Source: Leidyana gryllorum EB-2025a
Taxonomy: Eukaryota; Apicomplexa
DNA: 39,820 nt
NCBI GenBank assembly: GCA_048772705.1
Contig: JBLWGC010000062.1
Coordinates: 1 to 39,820, forward strand
Reading direction: 5' to 3'
Made by a program: the position numbers and the translations under genes. The stretch's first letter is position 1, and every line of letters begins with the position of its first letter. The notes beneath the pieces were generated by a model. It was not told where the DNA came from and ran no database searches. It saw nothing but the letters and a program-made list of their open reading frames with translations. Of this stretch, positions 24,481-33,543 are shown piece by piece.

Positions 24481-24787
24481 TCATAGGTTGAACGGGGACT
24501 CGGAGTCGAGCCTGCTGATCCACTCGCCCTACGACAGCACTACCACCCTAAGCTTAGCTCTTCCGCTGATCAGTTCATGTTCTTGATCAGTTCATGTTGC
24601 TTGTGCTACCTTGAATCCGGTCGTACGCCCGACTGCGGATATAACATCCCTCAGCTGCAGCTTAAGCCGAGAGCCATACCCTCTTGACAAGACGTGGTCG
24701 GTCGGGTCAACCTACAACAAAAGGGTTGCAGAATTCTGCAGTAGAAAGTGGATGGTCTCTCTACTGACCTCTGAAGCATTGTAAGGG
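24481..24787. other. array spacer
   Basis: No tRNA. From 24650 (CAGCTGCAGCTTAAGCCGAG) it is the 5' spacer of the Asn cassette, shared with 15955-16055 and inverted at 22250-22360. Confidence 0.5.
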
Positions 24788-24860
24788 GGTCTTGTAGCTC
24801 AGTCGGCAGAGCGTGTGGCTGTTAACCACAAAGTCGCAGGTTCGAAACCTGCCAGGACCG
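24788..24860 (+). tRNA. tRNA-Asn (GTT)
   Basis: 73 nt, intact, loop CTGTTAA on TGTGG/CCACA; same as 16057-16129. Here the Gly relic is missing and the Ala-type gene follows closely. Confidence 0.96.
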
Positions 24861-24923
24861 GGTTCTGCGGCACCGTACTCTCCTGACGGTATTTAAATAC
24901 CGGCAGTTGCAGACTACGAAGTT

Positions 24924-24996
24924 TGGACGACCTGGGCATCGATCCGAGTAGCCCTCGCATACTAAGCGAGCGCTCTACCATCTGAGCTAGTCGCCC
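24924..24996 (-). tRNA. tRNA-Ala body with Thr anticodon AGT
   Basis: 73 nt. Acceptor GGGCGAC/GTCGTCC keeps G3:U70, D-arm is normal and the anticodon stem CTCGC/GCGAG is perfect, yet the loop is TTAGTAT, reading ACU (Thr). One T-stem mismatch. If transcribed it could carry Ala to Thr codons; a single C-to-T change from Ala(AGC) explains it. Pseudogene not excluded. Confidence 0.88.
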
Positions 24997-25084
24997 GCTG
25001 TCCAGACCCCATCGCATTTTTTTGGTTCTCAACATCGTATGATCACTCTTTGGACTGTATTCAGCGGGTTTCACGACCGACAGG

Positions 25085-25156
25085 GGCTGATTGGTCTAGT
25101 GGTATGATTATTCCTTAGGGTGGAAGAAGTCCTGGGTTCGATTCCCAGAACAGCCC
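25085..25156 (+). tRNA. tRNA-Pro (AGG)
   Basis: 72 nt. Acceptor GGCTGAT/AACAGCC; loop TTAGGGT on ATTCC/GGAAG; T-arm perfect. The only intact AGG gene. The Ala-Pro block repeats, truncated, at 35260-35380. Confidence 0.92.
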
Positions 25157-25215
25157 CGTTGGTTGTCGGTTGACCGGACGCTCGCTTTCGTCCAAAGCTG
25201 CAGCTGAGGAAGTTG

Positions 25216-25288
25216 TCCACTGTAGTCTAAGTGGGTAGAATATGCGGCCCTCACCCGCACAATCCGGAGTCAAGTCCCGGCAGTGGAA
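25216..25288 (+). tRNA. tRNA-Glu (CTC)
   Basis: 73 nt. Loop CCCTCAC; acceptor TCCACTG/CAGTGGA; D-arm (GTGGGTAGAAT) and T-loop (AGTCAAGT) each changed. Followed by Thr(AGT). Confidence 0.86.
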
Positions 25289-25364
25289 GTCCTTGGACTA
25301 CTCGAGCAAAGTGCTCCAACAGTTTCCGTCACTAGGGACTGATGCGTGATCTCCAGCTAACATT

Positions 25365-25436
25365 GCCTTCTTAGCTTAGGGGCAGAGCATTCGCTTAGTA
25401 AGCGAAAGGTCGCCGGTTCGATTCCGGCAGAAGGCT
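25365..25436 (+). tRNA. tRNA-Thr (AGT)
   Basis: 72 nt. Acceptor GCCTTCT/AGAAGGC; loop TTAGTAA on TTCGC/GCGAA; T-arm CGCCGG-TTCGATT-CCGG. Intact; best Thr copy. Confidence 0.96.
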
Positions 25437-25493
25437 CGACTGCATCGACTGGGCACCTGCAAGCTTATCGCTAAACTCCCATCATCGTAGCTG

Positions 25494-25572
25494 AGCCTCG
25501 TAGCTCAAGTCGTCAGAGGGTAAGTCTCTTAGCCACGAAGCCGCAGGTTTGGATCCTGCCACTACCTGAGGC
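25494..25572 (+). pseudogene. tRNA-Asn-like relic, copy 4
   Basis: GCCTCGTAGCTCAAGTCGTC and GCCGCAGGTTTGGATCCTGC are recognisable; anticodon arm unfoldable, as in copies 1-3. Inverted relative to 9920-9995. Confidence 0.5.
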
Positions 25573-25582
25573 ACCCACACGG

Positions 25583-25654
25583 GGCTGTTTGGTCTAGTTA
25601 TATGATTCTTCCTTCGGGTGAAAGAAGTCCTGGGTTCGATTCCCAGAACAGCCC
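25583..25654 (+). tRNA. tRNA-Pro (CGG)
   Basis: 72 nt. Acceptor GGCTGTT/AACAGCC; loop TTCGGGT on CTTCC/GAAAG (one mismatch); D-loop AGTTATAT changed; T-arm perfect. Downstream spacer matches 8313-8400. Confidence 0.88.
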
Positions 25655-25753
25655 GTCTGATAGTTGTTGACTCAATGCCACGTCTCTCCAAGATCGGCTA
25701 CTATACGCGGCTTCCACTCGTACAATCCCGAATGAAGTCCAGAGAGCTGAGAC

Positions 25754-25826
25754 AGACGCTAATGGGACTCGAGCACACAATCCCCAGTTCCGTGGACCGA
25801 TGCCACATCCATTGAGCCATACCGCC
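25754..25826 (-). tRNA. tRNA-Arg (ACG), diverged
   Basis: 73 nt. Loop CCACGGA on TCGGT/ACTGG; acceptor GGCGGTA/TAGCGTC; T-arm worn (TGTGTGCTCGAG). Inverted counterpart of 19913-19985. Confidence 0.75.
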
Positions 25827-25913
25827 GATCAACGGGGGCGTTAAATGAGAGTGTGTTGCGATCAAGCGTTGTCGACTCGGCAAGAGTTTCCATCCAAGAC
25901 ACCGGAGACATAC

Positions 25914-25984
25914 TGTCGGAGCAGGAATCGAGCCGGGGTTTGCACGGCCACAACGTGCTGTCCTGAGCACTAGACGACTTGGAC
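25914..25984 (-). tRNA. tRNA-His (GTG), decayed
   Basis: Loop TTGTGGC on GCACG/CGTGC is intact; acceptor has mismatches (GTCCAAG/CTCCGAC) and the T-arm is a base short. Its spacer (to about 26030) is the last array sequence before element B. Confidence 0.75.
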
Positions 25985-26089
25985 AATCTTCAGGTGAGGC
26001 TATAAAGGTAGTGAAGGTCACTTAGGATGGGATCCAACAGGAGCATCAGATGAAGTGCGTGGCGATCGCAACACACTCCCACTCCGGGT

Positions 26090-27350
26090 GGGAGGGAAGC
26101 GGACCGCCAATGATCAGTTCGTACATTGTCGCTGTCCTCCTGGTGAAATGGTTTTAGTGGTGATACATGGAAAATGTTGTAGATAGGCCAGCTATCTATT
26201 AACTCCAGTTCATATGTGTCATTGGGTCCGAGTTCTTTGATCCTGAACGGTCCTACAAAAGGTCGCACCAGCTTGTTCTTGGGGATGTGAAGCAGATTCT
26301 TGGTTTTGAGAAGAACCCAGTCATTTGTATTGAAAACTACATCCTGGCTATGTTGGTCTACCTGGCACTTTTGTGTTTCCGTGGCCTCCTGCAATCGATC
26401 ATGGCCCTCTTGTACCTTCTCTAGATGGGTCTTGATTCCCTTGATGTCTTGCGTTAGCCAATGCAGGGGACTATGTTGGTTTCGACCGGTATCTATCTCC
26501 ATGGTTGTTGCTCTAGTCGATGTCTGAGGGGCTGTGTTGTATGCGACTTCCACTGCTGTTAGATAATTCAACCACTGATCATTAACGCCGTCCATCGTCG
26601 TCCGTAGGATTTGTAGGATCGATCGGTTGGCGCGTTCCGTGAGCCCGTTGGATTGTGGTCGGTATGTCGTTGTCATAGCTAAGTTGGTTCCTAGACCTTC
26701 CTTAATTTGTTGCCACATCTCGGAGATAAACCTGGGGTCTCTATCTGATATTATCTTCTCTGGGATGCCGTGTATTTTGACTATGTTGTCGATGAATAGT
26801 CTTGCGGCTTCTGCGGCTGTGATGTTCTTGGTACATGGGGTAAGTCTAATGCGCCTGCTTGCTCGGTCCACAACAACCATGATGTAGTTCAGTCCTGAAG
26901 CAGAGTCCGTCGGCATTTCTAAGAATTCTATTCCGATGTGCTGCCATGGGAATAGGGGGTTCTCTATTGGGTGCAACAGGCCTGCTAGTTTCTGGGTTGT
27001 GTGCTTCGCTAGTTGGCATTCTCGACAATTCTTGCAGAAGTGGGCTACGTCTGCTGCAATCCCGCGCCAGTTGAAACTTGACCGTAGTCGTCCGAGTGTC
27101 TTCTCAGGGCCAAAGTGTCCTGCTAATCTTGAGCTGTGGTGCTCCTTTATCAAATCCATGATGATGTCGGGGTCTGGTGGTACAATAACGCAGCCATCCT
27201 CATCGATTGGTATCCCGCGGATCCATTGTTTCGTCTGCATCTGCGTGGCAAGGTCCTTTTTCCCTGTCCAGCTAGTCCTCAGTCGTTCCTCCAGTGGTTG
27301 GTGGGTTCCGTGAATCGCCCAGCATTCCTGTTCTTGAGTCTGCCCCTTGG
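26090..27350 (-). pseudogene. integrase remnant of element B
   Basis: Zinc-binding HHCC domain (HHSSRLAGHFGPEKTL...CKNCRECQLAK), catalytic core (NYIMVVVDRASRRIRL, IISDRDPRFISEMWQQ, TYRPQSNGLTERANRS, VEVAYNTAPQTSTRATTMEI) and a C-terminal domain (LVRPFVGPFRIKELGPNDTY, IYNIFHVSPLKPF). Most complete integrase in the window. Treated as a fossil. Confidence 0.92.
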
Positions 27351-27720
27351 TGGTCTGCTGAGTAGGTCGGCTATGATATTGTTGCTCCCTGGTAAGTATC
27401 GGATGTGAAGGTCGAACTCGGCCATAGTAATGAGCCACCTTGCTTGTCTGTCGGTGATGTGGTTCTGGCTCATCAGGTAGGTTAGGGGTTTATGGTCTGT
27501 GCTAATGACAACTTTTCGCGCTGGTAGTAGATGTCGCCAATGCTTGAGGCTCTTCACAATAACCAACAGTTCGCGTTCAAGCGTCGGGTATCTTGATTCG
27601 GGTCCTGACAGTGTCTGAGAATAGAACTCGATTGGTCTTGGTCCGGCGGGCTCTTTCTTTTCCAATACCGCTCCGATTGCGTGGATGGATGCGTCCGTAG
27701 TCAGGTGTAGTTCACTTGCA
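27279..27720 (-). pseudogene. RNase H remnant of element B
   Basis: RPIEFYSQTLSGPESRYPTL, ERELLVIVKSLKHWRHLLPA, VVISTDHKPLTYLMSQNHIT and NNIIADLLSRP are the gypsy RNase H blocks. Fossil. Confidence 0.88.
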
Positions 27721-27843
27721 TCCGGGTTGGGGTACCACAGTTCAGGTGAGTCAACTAGCTCTGCTTTGAGTTGGTTCCATCCATGTGTGATTTCATCTGT
27801 TTTGTGATGGATCGGCTGGGCGTTTCAATCCTTTGGTGGCTTG

Positions 27844-28590
27844 CTATCGTGGGTGTGCTACGCTTGCGAAGTTCGGGATGAAGCGTCTATAGAAGTTGAA
27901 TAGTCCTAGGCCTCGCTGCATTCCGCGCAGAGTAGTTGGTACTGGCAGTGTTTTGAGAACTTCAACTTTATCCTGTAGCGGTGTTATTCCTGTGGCCGAC
28001 ACGTGGTGTCCGATATACTGGATTTCTGACTGGTAGAAGTGAGATTTGCGTTTGTGCGCAATCAATTGGTGCTTGTCTAGCCGGTCCAGTACCACTCGGA
28101 GATGCTCGGTATGCCCTTCTTCTGACTGAGAATGAATGAGGATGTCGTCCAAGTATACGAAGGCGAATACTCCTATGATGCCCTCCAGAACCTTCTGCAT
28201 TAGTGCCATGAATGTTGATGGTGCGTTGCACAGACCATTTGGCATGGCTACCCATTCGTAGATTCCCCATGGTGTTGCGAACGCTGTCAGATGTCGACTG
28301 TCCGGTTCTACTTGAATCTGATAGTATCCTGATTTCAGGTCGATGAGCGAGAACACAGTGGCTCCTCGGAGTCCAGATAGGCCATCCTCCATCCTGGGGC
28401 AGCATTCAGACTTCGATAATCACATACTAATCGGGGGATACTAGTATCTTTCTTGGGTACGAACATGCATGGTGCTGCCCATTCTGATTGGCTCGGAGCG
28501 ATCAGTCCTTCGTCGAGTAATTCACCGATTTGGCCCCTCATTTCGTTAAGCCACTTCTGTGGTATCCAATATGGTGTTCTAGCCACCGGA
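27844..28590 (-). pseudogene. reverse transcriptase remnant of element B
   Basis: Motifs: TPYWIPQKWLNEMRGQIG, EWAAPCMFVPKKDTSIPRLV, DLKSGYYQIQ, VAMPNGLCNAPSTFMALM and the catalytic FVYLDDILIHSQ, then YIGHHVSATGITP and LGLFNFYRRFIPNFA. Typical Ty3/gypsy RT. Fossil; broken. Confidence 0.9.
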
Positions 28591-28610
28591 GTTTGGCCTT
28601 GTCGGTAGCA

Positions 28611-28780
28611 TTCGGGGAGAGCACAACTGCTTCAATGGTTAAGGGAGGTTTTCGCCCGACTCAAACCCAACGCTCTACGCTTACCGCTATAAACAACAGC
28701 CAGTCAGAATATTTCAGAGGTTAACAGAGAGACCCGTGTTGCATGTGTAGTTGAGTGTTTACCTCAACCCTGCGTTTTTT
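28611..28780. other. spacer between element B and array
   Basis: No full tRNA. 28720-28755 (CAGAGGTTAACAGAGAGACC) matches the spacer at 6485-6525. 28626-28690 has CTTCAATGGTTAAGGGAGGT, a possible Ser/Leu D-arm scrap. Confidence 0.4.
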
Positions 28781-28781
28781 C

Positions 28782-28841
28782 GGTCACTTAAAGGGTGAGC
28801 TTAATAAGTTTCAAGTTCGCGGTCGAGCGCCGGCCCAACCA
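28782..28841 (+). pseudogene. tRNA-Ile (AAT) relic
   Basis: GGGTGAGCTTAATAAGTTTC keeps the Ile anticodon arm (AAT) and GTTCGCGGTCGAGCGCCGGC a T-arm-like part; acceptor and D-arm are lost. Confidence 0.55.
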
Positions 28842-28914
28842 GGCGGGTGTGTTGTTGATGGAGCATCCATGCGCCCTTTTGACAGGAGGAGATGCATCGA
28901 GAGAAGTGTCACCA

Positions 28915-28986
28915 GGGAGTGTAGCACAGTCGGTAGCGCGTCGGTCTCATACTCCTGAAATTGAGAGTCGATCCTCTCCACTCCCA
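28915..28986 (+). tRNA. tRNA-Met elongator (CAT)
   Basis: 72 nt. Acceptor GGGAGTG/CACTCCC; loop CTCATAC; T-loop GTCGATC with one change. Met-Gly-Thr here is the inverse of 22517-22839. Confidence 0.87.
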
Positions 28987-29030
28987 GGGTCGGAATCGGA
29001 ACGGCCGACAAACTCATCATGCTGTCGTTT

Positions 29031-29101
29031 TGCATCTGTCGGGAATCGCACACGGGTTATCTCGATGGCAGCGAGCGACTCTTCCACTAGACCACAGATG
29101 C
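29031..29101 (-). tRNA. tRNA-Gly (GCC)
   Basis: 71 nt. Acceptor GCATCTG/CAGATGC perfect; loop CTGCCAT on GCTCG/CGAGA; T-loop TGCGATT changed. Better preserved than its sister at 22655. Confidence 0.85.
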
Positions 29102-29166
29102 AGAACACGATCTTGTGAACCTTGTACGTGGTGACAGCCATTCCTCCCAAGCCTATCGTGCATCAA

Positions 29167-29238
29167 AGCCTTCTGCCGGAATCGAACCAGCGACCTTTCA
29201 CTTACAAAGCGAATGCTCTGCCCCTAAGCTAAAGAAGC
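29167..29238 (-). tRNA. tRNA-Thr (TGT)
   Basis: 72 nt. Loop TTTGTAA on TTCGC/GTGAA (one G:U); acceptor 5' strand worn (TGCTTCT). Downstream TCTCGATTTATATGAGGGTT matches that after 19488-19559. Confidence 0.82.
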
Positions 29239-29604
29239 ACTCCTTGTCTCGATTTATATGAGGGTTGATGCTCGGAATTGTATTATTTCTGTCTACCACA
29301 TCGCACACGATTGCTGGATTCTGCAGTGTGGTGCGCTGTAGTAATCGCTGTGGCTGATGGTCACAACTTCAATCTGTGTCGAAACATGCATTTCATTGGT
29401 GTATGTTGTAACCCCAAGTCGCTACTCAAGGGGAACGAGGCCCAGTTCTCATCTCTGCATACTTGCGACCACAGGTCAGACTTAGAACCAACGTGAGTCT
29501 TTTGACCGACAAGTCAACCACGAATATGTCGCACACGACGGAGCAAGACAACTACGACTTGTTGTACCAACTACAAAGTTGTCTTAGGCCGCCTCTTGCC
29601 TAGT
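29239..29604. other. unassigned interval
   Basis: No tRNA or gene recognised in about 365 nt. The first 50 nt are array spacer; the rest shows no clear relation to anything else in the window. Confidence 0.45.
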
Positions 29605-29965
29605 CCAACTTTGACTTAGCCAACTCTGCTCTTCCTGTCTCTCTCACTTCACCCATGTGCCAGTCCCTCTTGCGGAGCCTCGCGCTGGATACACGCGGTA
29701 AGCTCGACTCGACCACCACACTCTGGTCATTCATTCCAGTGTCTGCACAGTTAGACTAGGGGACATGAGCCTTTCAGCCTTAGTAGTAGTTGCTTTACGT
29801 TCGTTAATAATGCCTTTTCACCATCTTATACATGCTCCTGTATAAATGCAAAATATGTAGGGAAGTATCCATGGATGTTAATTCGATTGGAAATTTCACC
29901 AAGTCGAATCTGGCAACCCGATTGGAAGTTGACCATGAGGCAAACACGAACTACAACACACGCCG
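29605..29965 (+). mobile_element. LTR-like family F, copy 3
   Basis: CCTGTATAAATGCAAAATAT (29841-29860) and GAGGCAAACACGAACTACAA (29936-29955) align with copy 1 in inverse orientation over about 360 nt, including CATGTGCCAGTC and CTGGTCATTCATTC. I infer a TATA-bearing LTR plus leader. Fossil. Confidence 0.55.
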
Positions 29966-32011
29966 CCTCCTCGGGAAAGGCATCGTCCCTGATGACTAAG
30001 AGAATAGCCTTTGTCTCTTGTTCGGCAGGTATACTACTACTTGCGGCAAAGGTCTATGGCGGCGACGTGTCCTTACGCCCCTTGCGGCTCTATCGACATG
30101 CCACTTCTCTTCATACTCCCGTACCAACACGGGGTATGCGTGAAGTCTATCGCCGGGTAACCAAGTCAGGCCTTTCTAGGTCTTGCCTTGCCATTTGACT
30201 TGGGAGTGCTCATCGCGGTTGACGCTACTTAGTGATCTTCTGAGGAACGGATGACTCGGCCTCAGCTTCTTCACGGTGGTGTTGACGTAACCTCACTTCT
30301 CGCCGGTGCCTTGACGTACGGAGCGATGCACCATCGTCTTCGTCTAGGGACACTGCTTGCTGCGGTGGCGGCGCTTTTGGAACTGTCGTTTCCAATGGAT
30401 GCATTTCTCTATAGTGGCGGGTGGTTGAATCTCTGGCGCCTCAGTCGGCAAGAGAGTGCCTTTGCTCAACTCTCCTTCTGGCTGCCTAGTCGTGGACGTG
30501 GAGGTAACGGGACCCACAGGTTGGCAGATACTGATTCCGGAGCCTTCGCTACTTACACGCTCACGACGTTTCTGGGTCGCTGCCTCGCTACTTGTAGGAA
30601 GAGTAGAAGTCCGGTCTTCCTTAGGCTGGATCCATGTGTCCACACCAACAGGCAAGACTCGATTCACGTTTACGCGATCGAAAGTCGACTGAGACTTTTC
30701 AACTCTACACCAGGAACCGTCTTTAGACGTTTCCACCACCTTCTTTGGTGCACTTCACTTTGACGATGACTTCCTTGACGGGAAGTCGGTAAGTTATTAG
30801 TCACATAACCGAAATAGCACCCATTGCCCCACGTTGACGTTCTTCTCAAGAGCCGACTTATCGTACTGAGATTTCATTTAGTCATAGTACTTTTCCAGGC
30901 TTTGTCGTGCTCGGTGAGTGGTGTCATCAGAAAAGAGATGGGACACCGGGATGTGCATACGAGATGACACCTAAGTTGCTCCTCAAGCCCCTATCGTCCA
31001 GGAGAGTGAACGACCGCTGGACGCGTACACGACGTACTTGCAGTCAGTCGTGAAAGAGTGTAAAGACCCACCCCAAGAATCGAATGAGTGTGCGCTTCTT
31101 TCACGAAATGCCCACTTCTGATCAGCACCCTGGTCCAATGCGGCTCCGTTCTCTTGGTCAAACTCAAAGTAAAGGAATTGATATTTGATTGCGATGTGGA
31201 TATTCTTCGGCCAGTGACACTTACTGTCACCAGTCCCACGACCATCGATCGAAAACTGCTGCTATGCGAAGATAGCTCCATAAAAGTGGAGGGACACCTC
31301 ACCACCACTGGGGAGATCACTGCTCCTCATTGCTACGTCGTGGCGTAATCAAAGTAAGGTTCTCGCCGGTCAAATGTCTGCCGCGGTGGCTCACCAGATG
31401 ATCAATGTTGACGAGGGGCACATTCCGGCAAAGGGTCTGACTTTGACTGCTTGTCCACGGGGTAGACTCGAAGGTGAGCTGGAAGGGGTACACAACGGCG
31501 ATGTCCAGTCGTCCAAGTATCGTGGCTTTCGGCGGGGACGACTCTGTTTTGAAAAGCGTATCAGACTTGGTCATGATAATTAACAGCGCCGTTCTCTCCA
31601 GCGGTAAAATACTTCTCAACTCGAAAGGGAAGGGGGAAGCGCACCTTCTGCTGAGGGTATAGTTGCAATCCACCATAATTAATCCTCCCGGCACCCTAGC
31701 CACGTCATAAACGGTCTCGCGTTTCGGCTCCCAATTATATTGGATCGCCTGGCCGCCAGGTGCACCCGGCCTATACCAGGTCGCGGTCGATGGACTCGGC
31801 AGGCCCAAACAGTGAACTTTGTTATACCCGACATCGATATTGTGCTGACCGAATACTGCGAAGACTTCGAAGCGCGTCACCGCTGCCGAAGGTCAGCGAT
31901 CGACGGACCTGAGGGGAATCGGGTAGTGCAAGAGTAGCGTGAACACTGTATCGAGGAAAAGGGTTGGGCGGTGGTTTGACATTCGACAGCCGCCTCCGTC
32001 AATTGCGACAG
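29966..32011 (-). mobile_element. degraded retroelement-like region
   Basis: About 2 kb without tRNAs. On the minus strand at about 30950-30800 a stretch like a gypsy integrase C-terminus is readable (THRARQSLEKYY, KSALEKNVNVGQWVLFRL). Minus-strand frames at 30739-30344 (KSQSTFDRVNVNRVLPVGVD, then Ser/Thr/Pro-rich) and 31880-31317 (QHNIDVGYNKVHCLGLPSPS, PGGQAIQYNWEPKRETVYDV) could belong to it. Several breaks; family uncertain. Confidence 0.4.
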
Positions 32012-32084
32012 GGCTCGGTAGCTCAGTTGGGAGAGCGCGAGACTGAAGATCTGGAAGACCCGTGTTCGATCTACGGCCGAGGCA
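32012..32084 (+). tRNA. tRNA-Phe (GAA)
   Basis: 73 nt. Loop CTGAAGA on GCGAGA/TCTGG (one mismatch); acceptor GGCTCGG/CCGAGGC (one mismatch). Heads the second Phe-Val-Asp-Leu cassette, collinear with 17733-18291. Confidence 0.92.
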
Positions 32085-32194
32085 GAGAGGTTGTGACATC
32101 TGGTGTCATCCCTCGCGCCCGTGCGAGCGTTCGGTCCCTCATCAGATACATGTTTCCAGAGACACACGCAACTTTCACAGTCCGGAAGCTCCGT

Positions 32195-32267
32195 GCAGCC
32201 ATGGTCCAGTGGTTACGACGTCTGCTTCACACGCAGAAGGTCCCGACTTCGATCCTCGGTGGCTGTG
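32195..32267 (+). tRNA. tRNA-Val (CAC)
   Basis: 73 nt. Loop TTCACAC on TCTGC/GCAGA; acceptor GCAGCCA/TGGCTGT; one T-stem change (CCGAC) and discriminator G instead of A. Confidence 0.9.
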
Positions 32268-32322
32268 GCTCGCAACTTTCAGCGACAACCAAAGGAGAGA
32301 ATCTCAAGCGGAACCAACTGTG

Positions 32323-32394
32323 CTCCGAAACCGGGGATCGAACCCGGGTCTTCCGCGTGACAGGCGGAAATACTGACCACTCTACTATCTCGGG
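32323..32394 (-). tRNA. tRNA-Asp (GTC)
   Basis: 72 nt. Loop CTGTCAC on TCCGC/GCGGA; T-arm CCGGG-TTCGATC-CCCGG; acceptor CCCGAGA/TTTCGGA with mismatch. Confidence 0.92.
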
Positions 32395-32490
32395 CCGGTC
32401 GTAAACACGCCCGCCTCCAACTCCAGAAATCCTCGCATTTTGAGATTCCACGGACAGGAAACAAGTGGAACGGCGAGCCAACAACACTCC

Positions 32491-32569
32491 GGCAAGATGG
32501 CCGAGTGGTCCAAGGCGCTGTGTTCAGGCCGCAGCCCGAAGGGCGGGGGTTCGAATCCCACTCTTATCA
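32491..32569 (+). tRNA. tRNA-Leu (CAG)
   Basis: 79 nt. Loop TTCAGGC on CTGTG/CGCAG; acceptor GGCAAGA/TCTTATC; variable arm GCCCGAAGGGCG. Keeps full class II shape where its cassette sister 18206-18291 has lost the acceptor. Confidence 0.92.
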
Positions 32570-32698
32570 GGCCTTGTAGTCAGGACAACCTGCGTCTTCA
32601 TCCCAGCATGCCCGCACGATGCGTGCGTGACACCCCGCTGTGGACGTACCACCCGACTAAGTGTTGATACAACTGACATATGAATATCCAGCTAAGTT

Positions 32699-32744
32699 GC
32701 CTTCCCAGCTGAGGGGCAGAGCGTTTGCTTCGTAAGCAGAAGGC
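32699..32744 (+). pseudogene. tRNA-Thr (CGT) 5' part
   Basis: GCCTTCCCAGCTGAGGGGC, loop TTCGTAA and GCAGAAGGCT: the T-arm is deleted, joining the anticodon arm almost directly to the 3' end. Sister is 22517-22588. Confidence 0.75.
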
Positions 32745-32812
32745 TGTGATGCATCGATAGGCTCATAAGGAATGGCTGTCACCACGTACAAGATTCGACA
32801 AGATCGTGTTCT

Positions 32813-32883
32813 GCATCTGTGGTCTAGTGGAAGAGTCTCTGCTTGCCATCGAGATAACCCTTGTTCCATTCCCGACAGATGCA
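32813..32883 (+). tRNA. tRNA-Gly (GCC), worn T-arm
   Basis: 71 nt. Acceptor GCATCTG/CAGATGC perfect; loop TTGCCAT on CTCTGC/CGAGA; T-arm (TTGTTCCATTCCCGA) off consensus. Confidence 0.8.
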
Positions 32884-32927
32884 AAATGATAGCATGATGA
32901 GTTTGTCGGCGGTGCCGATTCCCACCG

Positions 32928-33000
32928 TGGGAGTGGAGAGGATCGTACTCTCGACTTCAGGATTATGAGACCTACCCGCTACCGACTGCGCTACACTCCC
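32928..33000 (-). tRNA. tRNA-Met elongator (CAT)
   Basis: 73 nt. Acceptor GGGAGTG/CACTCCC; loop CTCATAA; T-loop GTACGATC has one change. Collinear with 22767-22839. Confidence 0.9.
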
Positions 33001-33076
33001 CCTCCGACTTTCTCCGGAGAATTACCCGAACTCAGAAGCATGCTGCCAGGTAGGTTGGGTCAAGATACAAAAAAGC

Positions 33077-33148
33077 GGGCTGTTCTGGGAAGCGAACCCA
33101 GGACTTCTTCCACCCGAAGGAAGGATCATACCACTAGACCAAACAGCC
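33077..33148 (-). tRNA. tRNA-Pro (CGG)
   Basis: 72 nt. Acceptor GGCTGTT/AACAGCC; loop TTCGGGT on CTTCC/GGAAG; T-loop TTCGCTT with one change. Confidence 0.93.
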
Positions 33149-33237
33149 AGATGCTCGGTAATGCAACCCACCGGGTACAGCCGAGAGACTGGTCATACTG
33201 TGTAAGGGATCACGGAATGCCATGGGGCTTGCGCTAC

Positions 33238-33310
33238 AGGCGACTAGCTCAGATGATTGAGCGGTCGCTCAGCGTGCGGAAGGGACTGGGATCGATGCCC
33301 AGCCCATCCA
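33238..33310 (+). tRNA. tRNA-Ala (AGC), diverged
   Basis: Loop TCAGCGT on GTCGC/GCGGA; T-arm CTGGG-ATCGATG-CCCAG kept; acceptor AGGCGAC/CCCATCC poorly paired. Probably a pseudogene. Confidence 0.72.
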
Positions 33311-33490
33311 AACTATATGCATAGCATCTTCGCCAGTTCAAGTACAGTTGGACATAACACTGTCTGCCAAAGCCCAGCAGGGGGAGTAGTAGTTTTCAAA
33401 GCACACCTCTACTTCCGATGGGAGGGAATCGTGGTGAGATGCCGGCACTTTCCCATTGGTCAGTGCCGCAGGGGGGCAGGCTGAAGAGGC

Positions 33491-33527
33491 GGCTGTTTGG
33501 TTTAGTGGTATGATTCTTCCTCGGGTA
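33491..33527 (+). pseudogene. tRNA-Pro 5' half
   Basis: GGCTGTTTGGTTTAGTGGTA to CTTCCTCGGGT; breaks off in the anticodon arm and is joined to the Asn cassette spacer (ATTGCAAGTA). A cassette junction. Confidence 0.8.
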
Positions 33528-33543
33528 GGGAACATTGCAAGTA

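Larger units (their letters stand above)
26090..28610 (-). mobile_element. Ty3/gypsy LTR retrotransposon fossil, element B
   Basis: Minus-strand pol with RT (about 28590-27844), RNase H (about 27665-27300) and integrase (about 27350-26090). gag, protease and recognisable LTRs are absent, so both ends are truncated. It is broken, with a few disruptions, but integrase remains a long open frame of more than 400 residues, which suggests fairly recent death. It splits the tRNA array. Same family as element C. Confidence 0.92.

Noticed and set aside
26300-27408. Plus-strand frames opposite element B integrase
   Set aside because: Antisense shadows of a clear minus-strand integrase.
29989-30198. 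Secreted small protein starting MTKRIAFVSCSAGILLLAAK
   Set aside because: It looks like a signal peptide by chance, but lies just after an LTR-like leader in degraded sequence with no homologue I recognise.
30251-30763. Plus-strand frame of 170 codons as a membrane protein
   Set aside because: The minus strand of the same stretch carries the integrase-like tail, and the plus frame has no recognisable domain or support.
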